Source of the DNA: JADHUC01 sp964617665
GTDB lineage: Bacteria > Planctomycetota > Planctomycetia > Pirellulales > Pirellulaceae
NCBI GenBank assembly: GCA_964617665.1
Contig: CAZUAH010000164.1
Location: 1-25,595, forward strand
DNA length: 25,595 nt
Direction: 5' to 3'
Shown: positions 16,421 through 24,100 of the stretch, in pieces
How positions within the stretch are numbered: the first letter of the stretch is position 1
How the letters are laid out: each line of letters begins with the position of its first letter
The notes under the pieces: generated by a model
Seen by the model: only the letters and a program-made list of their open reading frames with translations
What the model was told of the DNA's origin: nothing
Database searches by the model: none
Position numbers and translations under genes: made by a program

Positions 16421-16672
16421 CGTAGACGATCTTCTCAAAGTCTTCCCTCTAACGAATTGGATTACCACGCGGCGACGTAAAGACCAAGCATTCCGCTGGA
16501 CCCAACCGCCGCTGTGATCCATCCGATTTTTCGTCCGCACGGTTCGTCTGCCGTCCGGCCGTCGGTAGGCGGCCATCGCCCATCCCGTCGACGGTTATCT
16601 TACCCAACGGATTGGAGAGTTGCCAGGAACCGTTTACGATCAGAAATCGTCAAGGAAAGGGTTTCTGGCACC

Positions 16673-17278
16673 CTATCGTCTCCTGATGGGGACAACGACT
16701 GCCCTGATAATGAGTGCCAACCAGGAAGCTAGGCACACGTGAAACGTCGACACCGGTCCAAACCAGATCAGGCTCAATATCATCAACGCCACACCAACTG
16801 CCAACAGGGCGACCGTGTCCATGCAAGCGAAGCACCACCTCGCGATTTCGCCTGTTGTGTCGCGACCGGGGACTGCAGCGGCTGGCGAGCCGGGTGGGTT
16901 CACGGCTGCGGCATCCCGAAGCGACCTGTCCAAGGAAACCGGCCCGTTTGCTTTTGATTTCGCGCGCCGCCGCGCATAGAATCCGATTGCTCCTAGCACC
17001 AAAAGATGCGGCACGGGCGTGAGCTTCCGGATAGCAAGCGGCCATCCAGAAAGAACGATCTGTCCCTTGACGATCATGACAGAGACGTAGTCCACTGCCT
17101 GAGATCCGTCTTCGGACTTCCGTTGACTGCCAAACGGAAGGACTTTTTCATGCACCTTAACGTTGATGACCTGGGCCAACGAGATCGGCAGACCGACGGC
17201 AACGGCGACAAAGGCGACGACGCACAGTAGGTCGGCCAAGGTAAACCGAAAGCCGGACTTCGGGCGTGCTGGAGACAT
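16673..17278 (-). CDS. Hypothetical membrane protein, about 3-4 TM segments
   Basis: The product is 201 aa. ATG 17278 follows a near-perfect ribosome site GAGGAGG by 7 nt, fixing the start. The N-terminal FRFTLADLLCVVAFVAVAVG is a first transmembrane segment preceded by an FxFxLxxLL-type lead, a form often seen in planctomycete membrane proteins. A second hydrophobic segment lies at about 83-101 and two more near 150-172 and 180-195, with a Pro/Ala-rich loop between. The function is unknown. It follows the zinc-ribbon gene 17363-18004 on the same strand with an 84-nt gap that contains a hairpin. Confidence 0.7.
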   Translation of the reverse strand: MSPARPKSGFRFTLADLLCVVAFVAVAVGLPISLAQVINVKVHEKVLPFGSQRKSEDGSQAVDYVSVMIVKGQIVLSGWPLAIRKLTPVPHLLVLGAIGFYARRRAKSKANGPVSLDRSLRDAAAVNPPGSPAAAVPGRDTTGEIARWCFACMDTVALLAVGVALMILSLIWFGPVSTFHVCLASWLALIIRAVVVPIRRR

Positions 17279-17292
17279 CGACAGACCTCCTC

Positions 17293-17322
17293 AGGCCGGA
17301 TCACCAGCGAGCCGACCGGCCT
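17293..17322 (-). promoter_or_regulatory. Hairpin abutting the ribosome site of the membrane protein gene
   Basis: AGGCCGG (17293-17299) and CCGGCCT (17316-17322) form a perfect 7-bp stem. On the minus strand its 3' arm ends directly before GAGGAGG, the ribosome site of the gene at 16673-17278. It could end transcription of the upstream zinc-ribbon gene or control access of ribosomes; no T-run is present. Confidence 0.35.
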
Positions 17323-17362
17323 ATTCCGGCTTATAGTCAAAGCGTTTGTTGTCCGACATCAT

Positions 17363-18004
17363 TCAGTCGCGGTCGCAAGTCAGCAACCAGGTGTTTGATC
17401 GTATCAAACGTGTCGCTTGGCATCCAACAGCCTTTTCTACTGCCAGCGTCATCTTGCTGTCCTCGGCAGCAACACGCGGGCTCGCTACCTCGGCGGCCAC
17501 GTCCGCCTTTTCACTGACTGTGGATGAACCAGCGTCCTCAGATGCCGGTGGACGATCGCGAAACAGGCCGAGCCCTACGACGACAAGCAACAGGGCAACG
17601 ACGACCCCGGCACCACCAACGCCGAGCAAGACGTAACGTCGCCGATTTGAACTTGTTGGCTCCTTGTTGGGCTCGGGGCCCGCTGGCCCAACGGTGGTCG
17701 CTATATCGCTACTGACATCAGGCGCCTGATCGCCCGCTTCAGGCGAATCCGCTTCGACATTCGGATTCCGAATCTCCAACGCCTGCCCGCAAGCCGGACA
17801 CTTAACTTGCTTGCCTGCGAGTGAGCGTTTGGCATTCACGACTTTGCCGCACTGACACGTGACGCGAATCAGTTTCGTGGCAGCCTTTGGGTCTGTAATC
17901 GTGGAGGCTTCACCGTACTTGGGGCACTTTGCCCGTTTGCCCGCAAGTTCATCCTTCACATTGAACTCGGCACCGCACGTACAAGCCGCCGCCTTGATCG
18001 ACAT
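17363..18004 (-). CDS. Double zinc-ribbon single-TM protein, first ribbon damaged
   Basis: The product is 213 aa. ATG 18004 follows GGAGG by about 7 nt. Two zinc-ribbon copies open the protein: the first has Cys8, Cys10 and Cys27 but Tyr30 (TAC at 17915-17917) in place of the fourth Cys; the second (Cys50, Cys52, Cys69, Cys72) is intact. Both have the AGK-x-x-KCP core also seen in the protein at 8583-9830. A Pro/Glu/Ser linker, one transmembrane helix (about 124-147) and a short outer domain with CQATRLIRSN and CDRD follow. The family is common in planctomycetes and its role is not known. The C-terminus is much shorter than in the relative at 8583. Confidence 0.78.
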   Translation of the reverse strand: MSIKAAACTCGAEFNVKDELAGKRAKCPKYGEASTITDPKAATKLIRVTCQCGKVVNAKRSLAGKQVKCPACGQALEIRNPNVEADSPEAGDQAPDVSSDIATTVGPAGPEPNKEPTSSNRRRYVLLGVGGAGVVVALLLVVVGLGLFRDRPPASEDAGSSTVSEKADVAAEVASPRVAAEDSKMTLAVEKAVGCQATRLIRSNTWLLTCDRD

Positions 18005-18038
18005 CCGTTCGCCTCCGCCGCTGAAGGAGAGATAAGAC

Positions 18039-18067
18039 AGTGTACCATCGTCGAAGCGTGGTTGCCA
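18039..18067 (-). promoter_or_regulatory. Possible extended -10 promoter of the double zinc-ribbon gene
   Basis: On the minus strand TACACT (18039-18044) is preceded by TGG, giving an extended -10 motif. The -35 region, TGGCAA (18062-18067) at 17-nt spacing, is weak. Transcription would start near 18032, leaving about 28 nt before the ATG. Confidence 0.4.
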
Positions 18068-18082
18068 CAAATAGCTTCATCA

Positions 18083-18117
18083 AGCCCCATCCGCACTCGT
18101 TGCCGGTGGGGCTTTTT
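18083..18117 (+). terminator. Intrinsic terminator with no gene on its strand
   Basis: AGCCCCA (18083-18089) pairs perfectly with TGGGGCT (18107-18113), with an inner CCG/CGG extension, followed by a run of five T (18113-18117). The only nearby upstream DNA on this strand is antisense to the zinc-ribbon gene. On the other strand no T-run follows. Confidence 0.75.
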
Positions 18118-18228
18118 CACGCGTGGGGAGTCTCGCCGAATCGAACAGCGGCTTGACACTTTCGACTACAGGGTCTGACGAGAGGAGGGTTGGGTAGGCA
18201 GCCCCCAACGTTGCAGCCGCCACGCTCC

Positions 18229-18244
18229 GCCGTCTGCGGACGGC
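18229..18244 (-). terminator. Hairpin after the GH150-like gene
   Basis: GCCGTC (18229-18234) and GACGGC (18239-18244) form a perfect 6-bp stem with a 4-nt loop, enclosed by GCAGC (18213-18217) and GCTGC (18248-18252). It lies 16 nt beyond the stop at 18260. No T-run follows on the minus strand, so its termination role is uncertain. Confidence 0.35.
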
Positions 18245-18259
18245 TTTGCTGCGGGGCGC

Positions 18260-20986
18260 TCACTCGTGTGCGATATCCACGATTCGCAAGATTCCTGCTG
18301 GTACGGTCAATGACGCTGAATTCCGTTCCAGCGGCAGCTTCTCCCCGCTGAGCGCGTCACGGCAATCCGTTCCTTGGAGGTGCTGGAGAACAATACTTGC
18401 TTCGCGATCCGCAGGCGAAACGTAGCCGGGATCGATCAGGGTGACTCGAACGTGCGTTGGATCGAGTCGCACAACGCTCCAGGCGACCTCGCCGTGGACT
18501 CGTACCGGAAGCCGGGCGGCGGATGCGTTCAGTGCTTCCAGTGCGTGGGCGCGGTAGTCAGCTGCGGAAACGGGGCTTCCCTGACGGTCGTAGAAGAACT
18601 CGCCATCGGTGACCAGCATGGAATCAAAGAACGGGGATGATCCCAAATCGGTGTCCGCGGGAACACAAGCGATCAATCCGTAAGGGTTGGTTGGCAGGAA
18701 GTTCAGCATTCGGCGGCGACTGCCCATGGCATAGTTGCTGAAGTCGTATGGGCCTGTCGGCGTTCCGCCCCAATAGCAGTCCATCCGGTCGAACACTGCA
18801 GGAGCCTCTTCCGGCTGGTAGTGATTGATGTTGTGGCCGTTCTTGCCGTGCTTCAAGAAAGACGGCGATGGAGCCTTCATTCCAAGGCAGACATCTGCTA
18901 CCGACAAGAGATCCTTGCGTTCAGGTATGGCGATCACGCCCTTCTCCAGCATCCGATAGAAGGGCGTCATTTCCCGCGGATCACCTTGGTAGATATTCAC
19001 GAGGAACACGTCTGCACCCAGAGAAGACCGCAGCGTCAGTGATCGCAAAAGATGGCCAAGTCGCTGCTGTGATGACCATTCCCAGAATCGCGAGAAGTTC
19101 GCGTTGTCAGTCACGGCTCGTGCGGAAACGTGATCGAAGTAGCCGCACAGCCACAGGCCCATCCGCCCAGACAGGCTGATCGCCTGCGTCCGGCCGTTGG
19201 TCTCCTCCATGCTCGGCACGAGGATGTCGCCGTGTTTCCCGCCCAACAGAGTTTCGCGCCACAAGTCGAGATAACAACTGGCGTTCCAGAAGATGTTCTT
19301 GTTGCGGAGGACCACCTTTGCCTTGCCGTGTTTGCGACAGAGTTCGACGATCGGGATGATGTGTGTCCGCACCGCATATGCCATTGTCGCATCGGTTCTC
19401 TCCATCTCTGGGAAGATCAAGGCCACCGCGGTCGTGGGTGCCGCGTTCAGGATTCCTTCGATCGTGCTCAGTTGCATGTAGAATGGGTCGTTGCCGTGAC
19501 CAGCCCACAAGGCGAAGGGTTCCTGACGTTCTTCTCGTTCCGCGGCCCAGGCAATGATCTGTTCGGCGGTGAAGTTGTACTTGTGCCGTGTTTCGCGTTT
19601 TGTTTTCCAGGGAGCTTCAAGCGAGTCGCGGTCGTAGTCTTCAGTGAAAAGGTTGAACTGTACGAACCGAACGTTGTCATAGTCACGATCGTCGAGGTAC
19701 AGTGTGCGAAGGTCATCAGAGGATCTGCCTGTAATGACGACTGTGTCTTTTGGCGGACGTTGGTAGGGTGGCCGAACAAAACCCTCCACCTGTTCGGCCA
19801 GCGTTGCCATATTTCGTTCGACCTGCGCCAGGCGGCCAACGGGCTTCAGGTTCTGGAGTGCAGAGCCCCAATTCGGCTGGTTGAGATTCAACGCATAGAT
19901 ACCATCACCGCCCGAGATGCTGCTGCCGAGAAACAAAGTCCCGCCCTCAGGATCGAATTCGGCGCACGAGAACGAATAGGGGCCATCGACGATCCGTTCA
20001 ATCGAACCGTCCAGTTTGTAGACAATGATCTGGTTACCGAAGAGTCCAAAGATCCGCTCCTCGTCTGCACCCGGCATCGTGACGCGTGTCAGGAGGTTCA
20101 TGCGGTAAGGCCGACCGCGGATGCCCCGCGTTGACGATGTCAGCACTTTCTGACCACGATGGTCGAACGCATAGAAGTTTCCCCGTTTCTCGAAATGGTC
20201 CGACATGATGATTTCGTCTCGCCCGTCGTGGTTGATGTCCACCGGCAACACGCTGAAGACGGCCACCCGGTAGGCCAGCCACGGGACGTGGAAACGAGTT
20301 CCTTCCGTTGGATTCTGTGTTGACAGGCCCACGGGTTTCTCCCAGACAGGTTTCAGATCACTCGGATCGAAGAGCTGCAAGAAGAACCTGCTCTTGTCGT
20401 TTTTTGCCGTAACGACGGCCGCATACTCCTTCCCGTCTCCGAGAAAGTTGCCGGAGCGGATGTGACGCACAACGAAGGGAGATTCGACGGAATTCAGGAC
20501 ATTGCCTGTGGGCGAAAGGGCATAGAGCCGTTTCTCGATGCCTCCTGTAAGAATGACGGGATCTTGCCCGGATCCTGTCACGGCGCATACCTGCAACAGC
20601 GGTGGTTCACGAGTGAAACACCAGCTCAATTTGCCGGCATGGTCCAAGACATAAAGCCCGCCATCGGCCGATGCGACCAGTGTCTCGTCCCTGCCATCCT
20701 TGTCCAAATCGGCCACGTCGAGGTCGAGTGGCAGCGCACGGTTTGCTTGGTTCTTCCAGAGCAGTTCGCCGTGCCTGGTAAAACAGAATACAGTCCCGTC
20801 CAGCGCCGCACCGACGACGACTTGATTCCCATCCACTGTCATCCGTCCACATCGCAGATGGTAAACCGTGTGCCCACCCGTCGAGAACGCGCGGAGAGCA
20901 TCGCCGGCAAAGGCGCCGCCCGACATGAGGAACAGTATGGTAAGAAGACTCAAGAAGGTGCACGTTACAGGTGTTAGACGCTTCAT
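18260..20986 (-). CDS. Exported propeller protein resembling lambda-carrageenase (GH150)
   Basis: The product is 908 aa from ATG 20986 (a TTG at 21004 is in frame but leads into the same signal peptide, hydrophobic to about residue 27). Residues 30-375 form a beta-propeller; it carries FG-GAP/VCBS-type calcium loops DLDKDGRDE and DINHDGRDE plus PQQ-like blades (G-LLW, YVLDHAGKLSW). The larger C-terminal module (about 400-810) has strand-helix alternation suggestive of a barrel, with acidic residues in IFPEME and VPSMEETNG as catalytic candidates, and a beta-sandwich tail. An N-terminal propeller joined to a separate catalytic module, at about 900-940 aa, is what is known of lambda-carrageenases. 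Substrate and family need a profile search; another polysaccharide hydrolase is possible. It lies beside a PQQ-propeller gene. Confidence 0.6.
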   Translation of the reverse strand: MKRLTPVTCTFLSLLTILFLMSGGAFAGDALRAFSTGGHTVYHLRCGRMTVDGNQVVVGAALDGTVFCFTRHGELLWKNQANRALPLDLDVADLDKDGRDETLVASADGGLYVLDHAGKLSWCFTREPPLLQVCAVTGSGQDPVILTGGIEKRLYALSPTGNVLNSVESPFVVRHIRSGNFLGDGKEYAAVVTAKNDKSRFFLQLFDPSDLKPVWEKPVGLSTQNPTEGTRFHVPWLAYRVAVFSVLPVDINHDGRDEIIMSDHFEKRGNFYAFDHRGQKVLTSSTRGIRGRPYRMNLLTRVTMPGADEERIFGLFGNQIIVYKLDGSIERIVDGPYSFSCAEFDPEGGTLFLGSSISGGDGIYALNLNQPNWGSALQNLKPVGRLAQVERNMATLAEQVEGFVRPPYQRPPKDTVVITGRSSDDLRTLYLDDRDYDNVRFVQFNLFTEDYDRDSLEAPWKTKRETRHKYNFTAEQIIAWAAEREERQEPFALWAGHGNDPFYMQLSTIEGILNAAPTTAVALIFPEMERTDATMAYAVRTHIIPIVELCRKHGKAKVVLRNKNIFWNASCYLDLWRETLLGGKHGDILVPSMEETNGRTQAISLSGRMGLWLCGYFDHVSARAVTDNANFSRFWEWSSQQRLGHLLRSLTLRSSLGADVFLVNIYQGDPREMTPFYRMLEKGVIAIPERKDLLSVADVCLGMKAPSPSFLKHGKNGHNINHYQPEEAPAVFDRMDCYWGGTPTGPYDFSNYAMGSRRRMLNFLPTNPYGLIACVPADTDLGSSPFFDSMLVTDGEFFYDRQGSPVSAADYRAHALEALNASAARLPVRVHGEVAWSVVRLDPTHVRVTLIDPGYVSPADREASIVLQHLQGTDCRDALSGEKLPLERNSASLTVPAGILRIVDIAHE

Positions 20987-21051
20987 CGAACTTTGCCGTT
21001 TCAAGTTGGTTGGGATGTCCGGGAATTCGACACGCTAGGAATCGCGGTTCC

Positions 21052-21129
21052 CGGGAGGGCGAAGCTCCTGCTGAGCCGGTATTGCGGTGATCGACGCGTC
21101 CGCGGCTCGGCAGGAGCCTCGCCCTCCCG
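21052..21129. repeat. Long-armed palindromic intergenic element
   Basis: The 27-nt arms at 21052-21078 and 21103-21129 are inverted copies differing at two positions, separated by a 24-nt loop. Their core reads GGGAGGGCGA then AGCTCCTGC on the left and the matching AGGAGCCTCG on the right. It fills most of the gap between two minus-strand genes. The shape is that of a dispersed palindromic repeat or a small non-autonomous element; it could also end transcription of the gene at 21147-24476. Confidence 0.85.
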
Positions 21130-21146
21130 AGCCTTGGCTTATGTCG

Positions 21147-24100
21147 TCATTTCATGCAAACGACCACGCCGTTTTTCATCGACATGTAGAGCCGACCATT
21201 TGCGGCGATCAGACCGTCGAATACAGGGATTGAGGGCAGTTTCATCTGCATCTGCTCCGTGCCATCTCGTTTATTGACGGCACAGAGCAGACCGCCTTTT
21301 GCGCCCATAAAGGTCTCGGTTGCATTTTTCAAATCGGGCAAGAAGTTGTAGTCATCGGTGGCAAGTGTGCTCAGCAATTCGCGCGTGCGCGACGTATCGA
21401 TCTTGGGTGGTCCTGCCAAGAAAAGAACGTCCCCCGCAAGCACAAGGCCGTATGCGTGAAGCGGCACGTCTCGAGTCCAGTCATGCTGCACGTGTTTGTA
21501 TCGGCCTGCCCCTTTGACGTCCGTCTTCTCCGGAGTCTTGCTCGCCGCCACCAGGGCAGATTTCGGGATGGTCTCGTATCCCTCTTGGTATCCGTAGACT
21601 TTGTCTTTGTCACAGACCATGATCCGCGCTGTCGGGTACAGACCGATGGCGCGAGCGATTCCAGCGCGACCGCTGAACATATGCTCGCCGTAGATCCAGT
21701 AGGAAAGCTCCCACCATGAGTCATCCAGGAATCCTACTGAACTGAACAAGTGGACGGGAAACTCCTGCTGAATCGTCAAATCCGAATCGAAGGTTACGGC
21801 ACGCATCCAGATGCGTTTTCCGTCACTGGACAGGACGTCGGGCAGTACGCCCGGCATTTCCATTCGTTTCAATCGACGCTCGGCCGGAAACGGTTCGTAC
21901 AGATTGACCGATTCTCCCGTTTCGGGATCTCGACTGTAGAAAGTCTTGTTCAGAAGCGGCCGGCCGGTCACGAGATCGAGCTTTCCCATGTGAACGCCGC
22001 CGTCGACGTAGGACGAGCGACCGGCGGAGAAGTAGATGCTGCCGTCTTGTATCAGTACGCTGCCGTGCACCGGCCAAACCGACTCGACCCGGCCGTTGTC
22101 GACCAATCTTTTGTCGTTGGGCGCGGCCCGATAACGCCAAACCAAGCGTCCACTGGCGCAGTGCAGTGCGTACACCCAGCCGTCACGGCAGCCGAATACC
22201 GCCAACCCGCCGGCTATCGTTGGGGGCGAGTCGATCCGCCCACCAGCCACGAAGCGATAGAGCGTTTTCCCCGTCCCTTCGTCCAGTACGTGAAGCGTAT
22301 GCTCGTCGGCGGATGCCACGAAAAGTCGCCCATTCGCAACGATCGGCTGGGTGAGCCGCCCGCCAAGATCCACTTGCCACGCCTGGGTCAGTTCGGTTGG
22401 CACATCTGTGTTGACGCAGCCGCTCCTAGAGTTGTCGCCGCGGAACGTGGGCCAAGAAGAAGGCTGAAGGCTGGAGGCTGAAGACTGAAGGTCAGATGCA
22501 CCGTATGCGGGGCCTTTCTCTATACGCACGTCGCTTTTCGACTCAGCGACCTTTCGACTCTTCGACTCCCTCTTCGGAGCCAACGCGTGAAATCCCGTGA
22601 GCTTGCTTTCGATGTAGCAGCCGCATTGTTCGGGCGGTATGTAAAGGAGGCCGTTGCAGGGCAGAATACCGAATTTGCAGTTGCCCCGGATCCAATTGTG
22701 CAGCGTGACTTTGCCCGTATTCAAATCGATGAACTCGACGCCCGTGCGACTGCCAAGTATGTAGTTGCAGGTCGCCTTGTCCCGGTAGCAGCGGTGATGG
22801 TGCCAGTTGGGGAACCGCTCGTCGAGCGGCGTTTCGGTCACCACTTCGCCAGTGCGCAAATCATGAATCTGGCGGTACTCATGAATTCGGCGCTCCAAGG
22901 ATTTGCCGAACCATAGTTTGTCATCAAGGCTGAACACATCCGTCGGCGCGCGGCAGCCTTCCGCACATGGCGCGGACCAGATTCTCTCGCCGCTTTCGGC
23001 ATCGAAGGCCACCAAGTCGCCGGTGCTGAAACCGCCGGCTGCGTATTGGTCCTTTCCGATCTTCTGTCCGGGGCCGCTTTGTCTATCCGCTGAAATCACA
23101 ACGTCGTCGAAGGCAACCAACGTCGGTGACGACCAGCCGGGGCGAAAGTACTCGGACGGCCGAGCGCTGCGCCAGATTACTGCTCCCGTCTTCTTGTCAA
23201 GACAAACCACATTTTCAGGATTCTGGAAATACAGACGCGTGTTTTTCACGGCCAGTGTCATCGGCATCAGACCGTCTGTATCTGTGCCGTGTTTCCCCCA
23301 CAGAACATCGCCGCTTTCGGCGTTAATCGCCATGATGCGTTTTTGCTGCGGTTCGACGTGACGGTACGCCATCTTCAAGCGGTCGATTCGGCTACGTTCG
23401 GCCGTATTGACGGACAAATACAGAATGCCGTCTTCGTGAATGATGTCCTCGGTATTATCAGTATTCGGATACGTTCTGAGGGTCCGACCGCTCGCAGCGT
23501 CCAACGCGAAGACCGGGCCAGAGATACTGAGGGTTGCAAACACGACGTCATCTCCGACGACCAGTCGACGATGCAGGTCTGCGGGATAGCTGTTTCGATC
23601 GGCAACAAAAGACGGCTGCCAGGAACTCAAGGGGCGCTTCCACAACTGGACGCCGTTGAACGCATCCCGAGCGATCAAGGCCCATCGGCTCGGCAGGCTT
23701 TCCGGCAGCGCCGTGAGGCTTTCGTCGGCAATGTAGAAAAGGCGCCCCCCGCCAGATACCATGACGTTGATCGTCGTCAGGTGCGTATGGCTTTTCGCAT
23801 GCGTGGGAGCGCCGATCCACTGGATATGATAGGGTGAGCCCACAACGGAATCGTTCGACATAACATGACCATCCGGACCGTGCAGGAAGTGGGTCCAGTC
23901 GTCGATCTCCGCGGGGACCGGTTTTGCGAACATCGCAAAACCGGCTCCGAAGCGGGATATAGGATGCGCGATACGAGATAGCCAGGCCTCGTTCCCCTTC
24001 TCGCGCACAATCGCTACACCACGCGGGGCCAGAACGCGAAGTATCTCGCTCCCCACATCTCGCACCTCGGATCCCGGATCGCGAATCCCGTTTCCCGCAT

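Noticed and set aside
19130..20134. Plus-strand open frame of 334 codons
   Set aside because: It is antisense to the GH150-like gene and lacks a domain or a start signal.
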